Positions 6,919 through 16,143 are shown, counted from the first letter of the stretch. The stretch: 39,231 nucleotides of DNA from Burkholderiales bacterium (GCA_947372465.1 CANBTT010000028.1:1-39231), one strand, 5' to 3'. Notes: generated by a model from the letters alone, not told the origin. A program made the numbers and translations.

Positions 6919-9294
6919 ATGGCGTTGAGCCACAACACGCTAGCCGGTCACAAACAAACAAAGCCCATGGAACAATCCATCAAAGTAACAAGCCCTCAAC
7001 TCAATGCGACCGAGGTCGAATTTTGCACCCTTGATATTGTGGGCATGACCTGTGCATCCTGTGTCAGTCACGTCGAGAAAGCCATCAACAAGGTGCCAGG
7101 CGTTCAAGCGGCAAGCGTCAACTTGGCCACAGAGCAAGCGAAAATTCGTTTTCTTCGCCAAGACACACAATCCATCGAAAACATCATTCAAGCCATCGAC
7201 CACTCAGGCTATACAGCCACCTTGAGCCGCCCCTTGGGTTCCTCACCTGTGGAGCGAGAAATAGACTTTTGGGGACCCAGCGGGCTCTCTCGGGTTTTGG
7301 TGGGCTTCTTTCTATCGGCTCCACTCGTCGCACCCATGCTCTTCATGCCCTTTGGCGTGCATTTGAGCATCGATCCCTTTGCGCAATTGGCACTTGCACT
7401 GCCCGTCCAATTGTGGCTTGGATCGCGCTTTTATGTGGGGGCCTACAAAGCACTCAAAAATGGATCTGGCAACATGGACTTGCTGGTTTGCCTGGGGACC
7501 ACTTCAGCATTCGGTTTGAGCCTGTATCTCATGGCAAGCGCACATGCGCATGAACTTTACTTTGAGAGCTCCAGCGTGGTCATCAGCATGGTCTTGTTGG
7601 GCAAATGGCTCGAGGTCAATGCAAAACACAAAACAAGTGGCGCCATACGGGCGTTGCAAAAACTTTGGCCCGAATCGGCTCACGTGATCGATCAGCACCA
7701 GAAAACGCATGAAATCAATTTAGAACACATCTTGCCAGGGGACCTTGTCAAAGTATTTCCCAGCGAAAGAATCCCCGTTGATGGCATTGTCGTGCAAGGG
7801 TTTAGTTGGGTGGATGAGTCCCTCCTTACAGGTGAAAGCAGTCCAGTGGAGAAAGGCGTCGAGCAAAAAGTGATGGGTGGCGCAATCAATGGAGACGGCC
7901 TATTGATCGTCAAAGCACAAGCCATTGGACTCGAGAGCACACTCTCAAAGATGATCCAATTGGTTGAAAGCGCTCAAATGCAAAAGGCCCCTATCCAAAA
8001 GTTGGTGGATCAAATCAGTGCGGTTTTTGTCCCGCTTGTAGTGGTGATCTCCATGGTGACTTTGCTTGGCAACTATTACTATTTGAACTCGTTTTCAGAG
8101 GCCTTGCTCAGAGCAGTCTCGGTGTTGGTCATTGCCTGCCCTTGTGCACTCGGCTTGGCAACACCTGCAGCCATCATGGCGGGCACAGGGGTGGCTGCAA
8201 AATTTGGCATTTTGATTCGAGCTTCTGAAGTTTTGGAGTTGGCGCATCGCATCCAAGTCATCGCTTTTGACAAAACGGGCACGCTCACAAAGGGCATGCC
8301 CACATTGCTTGAAAGCATCGATGTGAACAATTTGCAATCGATCCATGGCATTGATCCTATTTCACTCGCCATGGGCCTTCAAGCCGGCAGCGAACACCCT
8401 TTGGCCAAAGCGGTGCTTGAACATGGACAAAAGCACGCCATTGGCCCCACAGCTTTCACAAAGATCACCAATCTACCTGGCATAGGCATAGAGGGGCAAG
8501 CAACACTTGCATCCATGGGAGCCGTTAAAGTGAAGATTCAAAGCCTGAGCTCTTTGGACTCTGAGCCCTTTTTCAAAGAGTTGCTCTCAAAGGTTGATTC
8601 ACAACTGCACAAGGGACAAACCATCTCGGTTATGGTCCTAGAAACTGCCAACAGCGCCTTGACACCCATCTCGATCTTGGTCTTTGGCGATGAGGTCAAA
8701 AGCGAGGCCAAAGGCGTCATTTCGCGCCTTAAACACATGGGCATTGAAACGGTCATGCTCTCTGGCGACAACACCTCTAGTGCCAATGCTGTGGGGGGGA
8801 GCATCGGCATGGATCACATCTACGCTCAAATCTTGCCAGAAGAAAAAAGCCACTGGATTGAGCGATTGAAAATGGATGGCCTTAACAACAAACGAATTGT
8901 TGCAATGGTGGGAGACGGCGTGAACGACGCACCCTCTCTCGTTCAAGCCGATGTGGGCATTGCGATGGGGACGGGTACCACTGTGGCCATGCAAGCGGCA
9001 AGTGTGACACTCATGCGAGGCGATCTCAATTTGGTTTTCGCAGCCATTGACATCTCCAAAAGGACTTGGAACAAAATACGACAAAATTTATTTTGGGCCT
9101 TTGTTTTCAACACGGTTGGCATTCCGCTGGCCGCCTTGGGTCTGCTCTCACCCATGGTGGCTGGCAGCGCAATGGCACTCTCAAGCTTCTTTGTTCTGAG
9201 CAATGCCCTTTTGCTGAACAACTGGCACCCCCTGCAAGACGCCAAAAATCAGTTGCCTGGATTGAGCAAGAAGGGACTTGTCAAGAACTTTTGA
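6919..9294 (+). CDS. copA: Cu+-exporting P1B-type ATPase
   Basis: 791-residue heavy-metal ATPase. One N-terminal HMA domain carries the metal site GMTCASC (42-48). The actuator loop TGES starts at 304. The transmembrane metal motif CPC is at 407-409, diagnostic for Cu+/Ag+. The phosphorylated aspartate is D451 in DKTGTLT, the nucleotide-binding HP pair is 493-494, and GDGVND is at 665-670, followed by two final membrane helices. It should move Cu+ out of the cytosol, either for tolerance (CopA) or to supply oxidase assembly (CcoI/FixI-like); the FNR-type promoter makes the latter plausible. There is no strong Shine-Dalgarno sequence; an in-frame ATG at 6967 is an alternative start. It ends five bases from the convergent upp gene. 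Confidence 0.93.
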   Translation: MALSHNTLAGHKQTKPMEQSIKVTSPQLNATEVEFCTLDIVGMTCASCVSHVEKAINKVPGVQAASVNLATEQAKIRFLRQDTQSIENIIQAIDHSGYTATLSRPLGSSPVEREIDFWGPSGLSRVLVGFFLSAPLVAPMLFMPFGVHLSIDPFAQLALALPVQLWLGSRFYVGAYKALKNGSGNMDLLVCLGTTSAFGLSLYLMASAHAHELYFESSSVVISMVLLGKWLEVNAKHKTSGAIRALQKLWPESAHVIDQHQKTHEINLEHILPGDLVKVFPSERIPVDGIVVQGFSWVDESLLTGESSPVEKGVEQKVMGGAINGDGLLIVKAQAIGLESTLSKMIQLVESAQMQKAPIQKLVDQISAVFVPLVVVISMVTLLGNYYYLNSFSEALLRAVSVLVIACPCALGLATPAAIMAGTGVAAKFGILIRASEVLELAHRIQVIAFDKTGTLTKGMPTLLESIDVNNLQSIHGIDPISLAMGLQAGSEHPLAKAVLEHGQKHAIGPTAFTKITNLPGIGIEGQATLASMGAVKVKIQSLSSLDSEPFFKELLSKVDSQLHKGQTISVMVLETANSALTPISILVFGDEVKSEAKGVISRLKHMGIETVMLSGDNTSSANAVGGSIGMDHIYAQILPEEKSHWIERLKMDGLNNKRIVAMVGDGVNDAPSLVQADVGIAMGTGTTVAMQAASVTLMRGDLNLVFAAIDISKRTWNKIRQNLFWAFVFNTVGIPLAALGLLSPMVAGSAMALSSFFVLSNALLLNNWHPLQDAKNQLPGLSKKGLVKNF

Positions 9295-9299
9295 CCGTC

Positions 9300-9944
9300 T
9301 TATTTCGTGCCGAAAATTCTGTCACCCGCATCCCCAAGACCGGGAACGATATAGGCATGATCATTCAATTGTCGATCAATGGACGCGGTGTAAATGGCAA
9401 CATCGGGATAAATTTGGTGCACGGCGCTGATGCCTTCAGGACAACTCACCAAGCAAACAAATTTGATCGACTTGGGCTTGAATTCTTTGATCCGCTCAAT
9501 GGCAGCCACTGCAGTGTGACCGGTTGCAAGCATTGGGTCAATGACAATCACATCGCGTTGATTCATGTTTTGTGGCATCTTGCAATAGTATTCAACCGCA
9601 ACCAAGGTTTTAGGGTCTCGGTACAAACCAATGTGCCCGACCCTCGCACCTGGAATCACGCTGAGCATGCCCTCTAAAATACCATTGCCAGCTCGTAAAA
9701 TGCTCACAAAGACCAGTTTTTTACCATCAATGACGCGGCTTTTCATGCGCTCAAGAGGCGTTTCAATTTCGATTTCCTGCATGGCCATGTCGTGTGTCAC
9801 CTCATAAGCCATGAGCATCGAGACCTCATTCATCAAGCGCCGAAAAGAAGAGGTGGAGGTTTCCTTGTTTCGCATCAAGGTCAACTTGTGTTGAACCAAA
9901 GGGTGATGGATGACAAATACATTTTGATGGGCGCTTGCGTTCAT
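9300..9944 (-). CDS. upp: Uracil phosphoribosyltransferase
   Basis: Converts uracil and PRPP to UMP and pyrophosphate in the cytoplasm. The 214-residue length is typical. The PRPP loop is [14 protein letters not shown] (132-145) and the uracil-binding C-terminus is [20 protein letters not shown] lies seven bases before the ATG. It is the last gene of an operon with the URC4 (DUF1688) and URC1 homologues and starts 13 bases after the URC4 stop. In the yeast URC pathway, phosphoribosylation of uracil is the first committed step (URC6), so this copy may be catabolic rather than a pure salvage enzyme. Confidence 0.95.
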   Translation of the reverse strand: MNASAHQNVFVIHHPLVQHKLTLMRNKETSTSSFRRLMNEVSMLMAYEVTHDMAMQEIEIETPLERMKSRVIDGKKLVFVSILRAGNGILEGMLSVIPGARVGHIGLYRDPKTLVAVEYYCKMPQNMNQRDVIVIDPMLATGHTAVAAIERIKEFKPKSIKFVCLVSCPEGISAVHQIYPDVAIYTASIDRQLNDHAYIVPGLGDAGDRIFGTK

Positions 9945-9957
9945 TTTAAATTCCTAA

Positions 9958-11151
9958 TTAAAAAACTGTTCCGTCGGATTGAATCAAAATGGGTGGTGCG
10001 CCGTCTCGCAACTTAGAGGCCAAAGATCGACCGGCGGCCCATGTTCCACCCTCAAGCACACAGGCCAAAGGCATCTGTGCCTCAGACCGCTGCAACAAAT
10101 CCCGAACCCGAGGGGCCAACTCATCCAATAAAGCGACGGTCAAAGCACGCCACTCAACAATCAACTCATGACTCGGATGGTGCCATGCCGTTTGAGTCGA
10201 TTCATTTTTAAATGCAATGACCCCACTGTCTAAAAACAAGCCCCCATTTCTATACTCGGGCAAGCCCGTCAGCTCGTGCAAGCCCATCACAGGCACACCA
10301 CTCCACATGAAGGGCTCTAGCAAGGAGTAGGTGAGCCATTGGGAAAGCTTGTGAAAGGGCATCCATCCAGAAGACAGCTCTCTTGACGAGCCAAGACCAG
10401 GGTGAGGCCAGCAGTCTCCCAGTGCAACGCCTTGAAGAGTTTGCCCAGAAGGCCAAATGGGCGACAGGGTTTCCAAGATCAGAGATAAAAGCTGATGGGC
10501 ACTCACATGGGTCCATCTTTTACTCGCGTGTTCAAACAGTTGACCTGGCCGACCCTCTTTGCCAAAAATTTCAGGGTGCATCTCTAACGCATGCCCCAAG
10601 CGCCTCAGTAAATCGGCGCGCCCATCCAAGCCCACCAATGGATTGGTCTGACTGGCTTGAAAAATCTTGGCCAATTGATCTGCAGTGACGCTCTTCAAGG
10701 CTTTTGCATCGCACTGGCGTTTGGAGCCGTCTTGGCTAGAAAATTCACCGTTCATGAATGCGTTGAAACTTGCAACCCCCAAGCCCTCTGAGCGGGTGAA
10801 GGTCTGCCCGGTTTCTTTTTCCAAGTACTTCCACTGTGCACCTGCACCCGCATCTAGCAACACACTGACAATGACCAGGTCAATCAAGGCGATGGGGTTG
10901 TTGGCTTCTTCATTGAGCCACTGCCTTCGGTCAACCCCCCCAGCTTCAAAATGCCGCCAGCGGCTATGAAAGGGAATATCAAGATCAGGGTAACGCTCTT
11001 TGGTGATCTGTGCGACCAACTCGGCGCAGGCGCCTATCTTTTCATCTGCAAGCCAAAAATGGGTCGAACGCCCCTGTCTTGCGCGAGTCAAGAAATGCTT
11101 GGCCCTCGCTCTGATGGTGCTGGTTTGAAAGAGATCTTGAAGTTCATTCAT
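9958..11151 (-). CDS. URC4/Urg3-family (DUF1688) uracil catabolism protein
   Basis: A 397-residue member of the DUF1688 family, named URC4 in Lachancea kluyveri and Urg3 in fission yeast, required for the second (URC) uracil degradation route. Recognisable features are HFWLADEKIGACAELV, the SRWRHFEAGGVDRR block and the C-terminal LEGGTWAAGRSLA. The catalytic chemistry of the family is not known. I chose the ATG at 11151, which overlaps the stop of the URC1-like gene by eight bases; longer starts would lie deep inside that gene. The overlap implies translational coupling. Confidence 0.88.
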   Translation of the reverse strand: MNELQDLFQTSTIRARAKHFLTRARQGRSTHFWLADEKIGACAELVAQITKERYPDLDIPFHSRWRHFEAGGVDRRQWLNEEANNPIALIDLVIVSVLLDAGAGAQWKYLEKETGQTFTRSEGLGVASFNAFMNGEFSSQDGSKRQCDAKALKSVTADQLAKIFQASQTNPLVGLDGRADLLRRLGHALEMHPEIFGKEGRPGQLFEHASKRWTHVSAHQLLSLILETLSPIWPSGQTLQGVALGDCWPHPGLGSSRELSSGWMPFHKLSQWLTYSLLEPFMWSGVPVMGLHELTGLPEYRNGGLFLDSGVIAFKNESTQTAWHHPSHELIVEWRALTVALLDELAPRVRDLLQRSEAQMPLACVLEGGTWAAGRSLASKLRDGAPPILIQSDGTVF

Positions 11152-12409
11152 CCAGTGTGCGTCCCTTGGCTTTGCCCAACTCCTGCGCATCGGGCACGGC
11201 ATTTGGCGTGAAGTAGCCAGCGGCCATTTTTGCATCCATCTCAACTTGGGCATCCAAAGGAATCAATTCTGTTGGAATATTGATGCGCTCGAGCACCTCA
11301 ATGCCGGACTCCACGATGGCATCGTATTTCATGTTGCTCATGCTGACCAAGCGGTGAATTTTTTGTACGCCAAGCCAATGGAGCACATCGGGCATGAGTT
11401 GCTGAAAACGCATGTCTTGGACACCCGCAACGCATTCCGTCCTGGCGAAATAATTCAAAGCCGTGTCCCCTCCGACTTGGCGCTTGCGTGCGTTGTAGAC
11501 CAAAAACTTTGTCACTTCTCCAAGGGCTCGGCCCTCCTTGCGGTAATAAGCACACAAGCCCACCCCACCCCTTTGAGCACCCAAAATGCACTCCTCGATT
11601 GCATGCGTCAGGTAGGGTCGGCAAGTGCAAATATCACTGCCAAACACGTCTGAGCCGTTGCACTCATCGTGAACGCGAGCGGTCAACTCAATGGCTGGAT
11701 TGGCCAGATCTTTGCTGTCTCCAAAAATATAGACTGTCAAGCCTCCAATGGGTGGCAAAAAAACCTCCAAGTCACTGCGCGTGACAAGCTCTGGATACAT
11801 GCCACCTGTTTCTTCAAACAGCACTCGCCTCAACTCCGACTCGCTGCACCCAAAGCGCTTGGCCACCTCGGGTAAGTACCAAACGGGTTCAACCGCCACC
11901 TTGGTGACCAAGGCTGAGCCATTGTCCAAGAGGAACTTACCATCGGCCTTCAAACGCCCCATTTTTACGGCCTCCATCACCTCGGGCAAAAAGATATGGG
12001 CCTTGGTCACGGCAATGGTGGGTTTGATATCCACCCCAGCCAACAACTGCTCCTTGAAATTCAATTCAATCTCAGCTCCCCACGGATCAAGGGAAGCAAT
12101 TTTTTTGGGGTCGCTCCAACTCGGATAGGGCCCGATGCGGTCTGTCGGTGAGGTGTTGGTCAAGTCCGCCTTGTGGTCTTTGTCCAAGGCCCCAGAGGCG
12201 ACCGCCAAAGCACGGTAAATACTGTAACTGCCACTATGTGTGCCAATCACATTTCGATTGTTTCTGCTCGTGGTCGTGCCCACGATGGGGCCGCGCGCTT
12301 GCGCACTGGCGGCACCCCACTCAATCGAGCTGGCCCCGTCTCCGCCCGAATGAGATGTGAGCCTGATGTGGCTCGCGCTCTTTGATGTCGGCTCTGAAGG
12401 AATGGACAT
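11144..12409 (-). CDS. URC1-like GTP cyclohydrolase II homologue
   Basis: 421 residues, about twice the size of riboflavin-pathway RibA because of a long N-terminal extension seen in URC1 proteins. The C-terminal half keeps the zinc ligands with exact GTP cyclohydrolase II spacing, C250-x10-C261-x-C263, and the YYRKEGRALGEVTK nucleotide segment near 288-301. In the URC pathway this protein is thought to act on the pyrimidine nucleotide or its product rather than make riboflavin. No other rib gene is nearby. It is the first gene of the operon; its upstream region faces a LysR gene and holds a T-N11-A dyad. Confidence 0.88.
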   Translation of the reverse strand: MSIPSEPTSKSASHIRLTSHSGGDGASSIEWGAASAQARGPIVGTTTSRNNRNVIGTHSGSYSIYRALAVASGALDKDHKADLTNTSPTDRIGPYPSWSDPKKIASLDPWGAEIELNFKEQLLAGVDIKPTIAVTKAHIFLPEVMEAVKMGRLKADGKFLLDNGSALVTKVAVEPVWYLPEVAKRFGCSESELRRVLFEETGGMYPELVTRSDLEVFLPPIGGLTVYIFGDSKDLANPAIELTARVHDECNGSDVFGSDICTCRPYLTHAIEECILGAQRGGVGLCAYYRKEGRALGEVTKFLVYNARKRQVGGDTALNYFARTECVAGVQDMRFQQLMPDVLHWLGVQKIHRLVSMSNMKYDAIVESGIEVLERINIPTELIPLDAQVEMDAKMAAGYFTPNAVPDAQELGKAKGRTLDE

Positions 12410-12482
12410 GTTTTCTTTCTTGATCTGCTAAAAACCCATCCTATTGCGCATCGAGTCGTGCCACAATTGGCAAATTCTTCAC

Positions 12483-12507
12483 GAGCATTGCAAAAAAGCG
12501 AATGCTC
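12483..12507. promoter_or_regulatory. LysR-type operator, T-N11-A dyad
   Basis: GAGCATT-N11-AATGCTC: perfect seven-base arms (12483-12489, 12501-12507) around an 11-base A-rich spacer, giving the canonical LysR T-N11-A inside a dyad. It lies between the divergent URC operon and the LysR gene, 25 bases before the chosen LysR ATG, and is well placed for autoregulation and activation of the operon. Confidence 0.65.
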
Positions 12508-12532
12508 AGCCCTCTCTGAAAGGTGCCGCTCA

Positions 12533-13447
12533 ATGAACACCATCGCATCCAAGCATCAACTTATCCGAAAACTCGATCTGGGTTCACTCGATCTTTTTGT
12601 ACAAATTTGCCAATCCGGAAGTCTTGCTGCCGTATCTGCGAATGCACATTTGGCCATCTCTTCGATCAGCAAACGGATCAAGGAACTCGAAACTTTGTTG
12701 GCCACACCCCTGCTGATTCGAAAAGCTCGCGGTGTCGAGCCCACCGAGGCCGGACTTTGTTTGCTCAAACATGCCAAGACGGTCGTCTTGTCGGTCGAAC
12801 AACTTCGCGTGGACTTGCAAGACTTTTCTCTGGGACGCAATGAATATGTCAGGATTTTTGCAAGCGCCTCAGTGGTTGAGCAATACTTGGCAAGTGAAAT
12901 AGCAGAGTTTGCCAAGAGGTTTCCAGACATCTCCATCGATTTGGCTCAACTCTCAAGCCGCGAAGTCATTCAAGCCGTTCGCGACGATCAGGCCGACATC
13001 GGGATATGCGATGTGAATGAAAAAACGCTGGGCCTAGATTTCAAAACTTACCGCACCGATGCCTTGATGTTGATCACCCCGTTCAAACACCCACTTGCAA
13101 AAAAACGAACGATTGCATTCATCGACACCTTGAATTATGAATACATAGGCATCCAAGGCAGCAGCATGGTTCAGCAACTTTTAGAAAATTCGGCCAAAGA
13201 ACATGGTCTGGTGCTGCGTCAAAGAATCAAAGTCTCCAGCCTCAGTGCACTGTGCCGCATGGTGGAGTCTGGCCTTGGCATTGGGGTGATTCCAAGTGGG
13301 GCCATGCACCTGATTGCCAAGAGTGGGAGCTATAAAAGTGTGCGACTCACCGACCCTTGGGCAAGAAGAGAATTGATGCTGTTTTCAAAATCGTTTGCTT
13401 CTTTGTCTTTTGGCGCAAAGACGTTTACCAATCACCTCATTGCCTAA
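12533..13447 (+). CDS. LysR-family transcriptional regulator of the URC operon
   Basis: A 304-residue regulator with an N-terminal winged HTH (about residues 15-75; LDLFVQICQSGSLAAVSAN..ISSISKRIKELE) and a two-lobed C-terminal effector domain containing the DIGICD strand. I chose the ATG at 12533, preceded by AAAGG, rather than an in-frame ATG at 12458. The longer version would place the T-N11-A dyad inside the coding sequence and adds a non-conserved N-terminus. Divergent orientation to the URC1-like gene suggests control of uracil catabolism; the inducer is unknown. Confidence 0.87.
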   Translation: MNTIASKHQLIRKLDLGSLDLFVQICQSGSLAAVSANAHLAISSISKRIKELETLLATPLLIRKARGVEPTEAGLCLLKHAKTVVLSVEQLRVDLQDFSLGRNEYVRIFASASVVEQYLASEIAEFAKRFPDISIDLAQLSSREVIQAVRDDQADIGICDVNEKTLGLDFKTYRTDALMLITPFKHPLAKKRTIAFIDTLNYEYIGIQGSSMVQQLLENSAKEHGLVLRQRIKVSSLSALCRMVESGLGIGVIPSGAMHLIAKSGSYKSVRLTDPWARRELMLFSKSFASLSFGAKTFTNHLIA

Positions 13448-13470
13448 AAATTCAAGCCACTGCAAAACGA

Positions 13471-13695
13471 CTACTTACCCTTTTTCAGTCGCTCACGCTC
13501 CGCTTCATAGTCTTGGTAGCTTGGCAACGGTGGGGGCAAGTCAGATTGACCTGCATCCTTGATTTTCTCATGCGATCTCACGCCCTCATAGATCGACGCT
13601 TGGGTGACGATGCCACAGGCCTGAAGCGCCAATAAAATTGACACGCTCGAGATTTTTTTTAACGCCCCAAGCGCACGGCTTTGGAGGGCGAGCAT
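13471..13695 (-). CDS. Small putative lipoprotein
   Basis: A 74-residue protein with a basic N-terminus and hydrophobic core followed by a lipobox-like LQAC (residues 24-27), so C27 is the likely lipid-modified residue. The mature part contains ASIYEGVRSHEKIKDAG and a proline-rich PPPLPSYQDY segment with a charged tail. I chose the ATG at 13695; a TTG 42 bases upstream is the longer alternative, and neither has a clear ribosome-binding site. It follows the Bug gene of the monooxygenase operon and may be cotranscribed. No function is recognised. Confidence 0.6.
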   Translation of the reverse strand: MLALQSRALGALKKISSVSILLALQACGIVTQASIYEGVRSHEKIKDAGQSDLPPPLPSYQDYEAERERLKKGK

Positions 13696-13747
13696 CTGAA
13701 CTGAGTCGATCGACACGGCAAAAGAAAGATCAGGCAATAGGCGTGTC

Positions 13748-14713
13748 TTAATCGGCCGTGATCTTCTTGGCCTTGATCAACTGTGTCCATTTGGCAATAT
13801 CGGCTCGCAACAAGGAAGCCAACTCCTCTGGCGTGGAGCCCACCGGCTCTGCACCCGATTGCACCAATTTCGTGTTCACAGCCTCCAATTTAAGTGCCTT
13901 CTTGATGCCAGCACTCAAGCGCTCGATGTCGGCCTTGGAGGTGCCCGCCTTCACAAAAACCGCATACCAATTGTTGGTGTCCACGCCTGGAACGCCCATT
14001 TCTGCAAATGTTTTAACATCTGGCAATGTCACGCTTCGTTTGTTCGCCGCAATGCCTATGGGCTTCAATTTACCCGAATGAATGAGTCCAATCAAACCAG
14101 GAATGTCACCAAAAAATCCGTCCACATGCCCGGCCATCACATCGGTGATCGCGGGGGCTGCACCCTTGTAGGGCACATGCAAGAGCTTTGTTTTGGTTGA
14201 ATCGGCCAATTGCTCCAAAGCCAAATGGGGCACACTGCCCGTGCCAGAGGAGGCAAGCGCCAAATCTTTTCTCTTTGCCAAAGCGATGAACTCGGCACCG
14301 TTGTTGGCGGGACTGCTTGGGTTGACCACAAGCAACTCCACATTGTTCACCACCAACGACACGGGCGCCAAATCCTTCAAAGGGTTGTAGCTCAAATTAT
14401 CGTAGAGGCCTGGATTGATGGCCACAGCGCCCGCACTTGTGAACCAAAGCGTCTTGGCATCCGCTGCATTGGCAGAGATGTACTCTGCCGCCACGGCACC
14501 ATTGCCGCCGGGTTTGTTTTCAACAACAATTTGAGCGTTCAACTCACGGCCCAGGGGCTCGGCAAGTGTTCTCGCCACAAAATCAACAGGGCCGCCTGGA
14601 GGAAAAGCGACGATCATTTTGACAACTTGGGTCTGCGACCACGAGACTTGTGCCAAGAGCATGGCACAGCAAACGGCTACTTTTTTAAACTGGGGTATTG
14701 AATGCAATTTCAT
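13748..14713 (-). CDS. Bug/TctC-family periplasmic solute-binding protein
   Basis: Bug protein of 321 residues. I chose the ATG giving MKLHSIPQFKK because AAGGA sits four to five bases upstream; a longer frame start lacks this. The signal peptide ends near VSWS/QTQ. The family start reads KMIVAFPPGGPVDFVAR, the PVD variant of the usual STD loop. It lies at the 3' end of the FAD-monooxygenase/lyase/amidohydrolase operon, so its ligand is probably the substrate or an intermediate of that pathway. Confidence 0.9.
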   Translation of the reverse strand: MKLHSIPQFKKVAVCCAMLLAQVSWSQTQVVKMIVAFPPGGPVDFVARTLAEPLGRELNAQIVVENKPGGNGAVAAEYISANAADAKTLWFTSAGAVAINPGLYDNLSYNPLKDLAPVSLVVNNVELLVVNPSSPANNGAEFIALAKRKDLALASSGTGSVPHLALEQLADSTKTKLLHVPYKGAAPAITDVMAGHVDGFFGDIPGLIGLIHSGKLKPIGIAANKRSVTLPDVKTFAEMGVPGVDTNNWYAVFVKAGTSKADIERLSAGIKKALKLEAVNTKLVQSGAEPVGSTPEELASLLRADIAKWTQLIKAKKITAD

Positions 14714-14765
14714 ATTGTCCTTTTGGTGTTTTATTTCAAAATCTTCTTTTTCTCTCTCAGTCAAC

Positions 14766-15509
14766 TCAATGGTGTTCCATTAAAGCACCAAATCCTGCCT
14801 TTTTATCTTGGATGTCACACGCTCTAAGGGCATGCCAATAGGTTGCGGTGTTGATTGCAATCACGGGCTTTCCAAGAAAAAGCTCTGCCGCTGCTGCGAG
14901 TCGAATCATTGACAAATTGGTGCCGACTTGCACGATGGCGTCAACATCGTCCCCATCCAATTCAAGAATTGCTTTTCTGCACATTTCATCGGTGGTGTGA
15001 GCGATCAAGACAGGACCGGGCCTTTTGAGGCAAAGGTCTCGCACCACCGTGAAGCCACAATCTTGATAAAAGCGCCTGACTTGTTCGTTGGCAACATCAA
15101 AGTAAGGGGACAAGAAAGCGATTCGCTTGGCTTTGTAGACGTTCAAGGCCGCCTCGGTCGAGAATGAGCCACACGAGACCCCAACGCCAGCTTTGTCCTG
15201 CATTTTATCAAGGTACTCTTTTGCACCTTTTCGACCATTCCAAAATGTTGCAGCGGACATTCCCATCACCAAATAACTCATCTCACAACTCTTGAGCGTA
15301 TCCACAGCGGCCAATGTTGCATGATTGATGTCATCGACCAACTTTAAAAAATCTTGATCGTTGCTCACTGGGTTATTGGGAATGGCAATGCGACTGTAAT
15401 GATTGGTCACACCCACGGGGCGCAAGTCATCAAAGTCGGGTTGAACCGTGGTGTTGGTCGAAGGACCTAGGGTCCCAAAACGATGACGATACCCAAGATG
15501 ATCGGTCAT
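14766..15509 (-). CDS. Maleate isomerase / arylmalonate decarboxylase-like protein (Asp/Glu racemase superfamily)
   Basis: 247 residues that follow the arylmalonate decarboxylase fold order well: YLVMGMSAATFWNG corresponds to the first active-site loop, and QVGTNLSMIRLAAAAELFLG then INTATYWHALR to the second half. The usual active-site cysteines of this superfamily (one or both loops) appear as Gly in both positions here. Two other cysteines (in VSCGSFS and ALRACD) are not at those sites. It may be a cysteine-free subfamily with different chemistry. The gap to the preceding amidohydrolase gene is seven bases, so translation is coupled. Confidence 0.78.
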   Translation of the reverse strand: MTDHLGYRHRFGTLGPSTNTTVQPDFDDLRPVGVTNHYSRIAIPNNPVSNDQDFLKLVDDINHATLAAVDTLKSCEMSYLVMGMSAATFWNGRKGAKEYLDKMQDKAGVGVSCGSFSTEAALNVYKAKRIAFLSPYFDVANEQVRRFYQDCGFTVVRDLCLKRPGPVLIAHTTDEMCRKAILELDGDDVDAIVQVGTNLSMIRLAAAAELFLGKPVIAINTATYWHALRACDIQDKKAGFGALMEHH

Positions 15510-15516
15510 GGCACAT

Positions 15517-16143
15517 TTACTCCAAAGGACTGAGTTGAAGAAGAACGTCTTCTTTGCTCAAGACGTCTGCATATTTTTGCTGCATGTCAAAAAGATTGGC
15601 CTCATGGGGCTCTTGAGCACGATCGGCCACACAGTCGCTCACGACGACCGTCCTGTAGTTGTGCTGCATGGCATCCACCACAGTCGCTCTGATACAACCA
15701 CTCGTGGTGCATCCCACAATCACACAGGTGTCTGCACCTTGAAAGGTGAGCCAATCGGACAAGCCGGTTGAGAAAAATGCCGAGGCCGATTGCTTTTTAA
15801 TGACCAATTCTTGCTCACGCGGCGTCAAAGGCAGCACAATTTGTGATTCAAATGCACGCTCGGTGAGTTTTTTCAAGGCGGGCACCCTGAGCGTGAACAC
15901 ATTGTGATTGGCGCCGTGATCATCAAAGACCACCCGCGTGTGTGCAACTGGCAAGTGCAGGGATCTGAATTTCTCCAGCAGCTCGACCGCGTTGTTTGCC
16001 GCCGTCGCAATGGACGGACTGCCCAAAATAGCTGGATCCACAAATCCATTCACAAAATCAACCAACACCAAAGCACTTCGCCGTCCAAATCCAGAGCGCC
16101 CCCCGAACCCTTGCTTTTCGTAGATTCGTTTCGTCTCGTTCAT
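15517..16143 (-). CDS. Isochorismatase-family amidohydrolase
   Basis: 208-residue cysteine hydrolase with the Asp-Lys-Cys triad D29 (in LVLVDFVNGF), K117 (in VIKKQSASAF) and C150 (in GCTTSGCIRAT). The GCTTSGCIRATVVDAM block resembles N-carbamoylsarcosine amidase, nicotinamidase and maleamate amidase (NicF) more than isochorismatase itself. Its ATG overlaps the stop of the lyase gene by four bases (ATGA). Next to a maleate-isomerase-like protein and a FAD hydroxylase, a maleamate-type amidase is an attractive but unproven reading. Confidence 0.88.
   Translation of the reverse strand: MNETKRIYEKQGFGGRSGFGRRSALVLVDFVNGFVDPAILGSPSIATAANNAVELLEKFRSLHLPVAHTRVVFDDHGANHNVFTLRVPALKKLTERAFESQIVLPLTPREQELVIKKQSASAFFSTGLSDWLTFQGADTCVIVGCTTSGCIRATVVDAMQHNYRTVVVSDCVADRAQEPHEANLFDMQQKYADVLSKEDVLLQLSPLE

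Noticed and set aside
11152..11253. Longer N-terminus for the URC4-like protein
   Set aside because: It would overlap the URC1-like coding region by about 110 bases and adds sequence unlike the family; the 8-base overlap start is the standard coupling arrangement.
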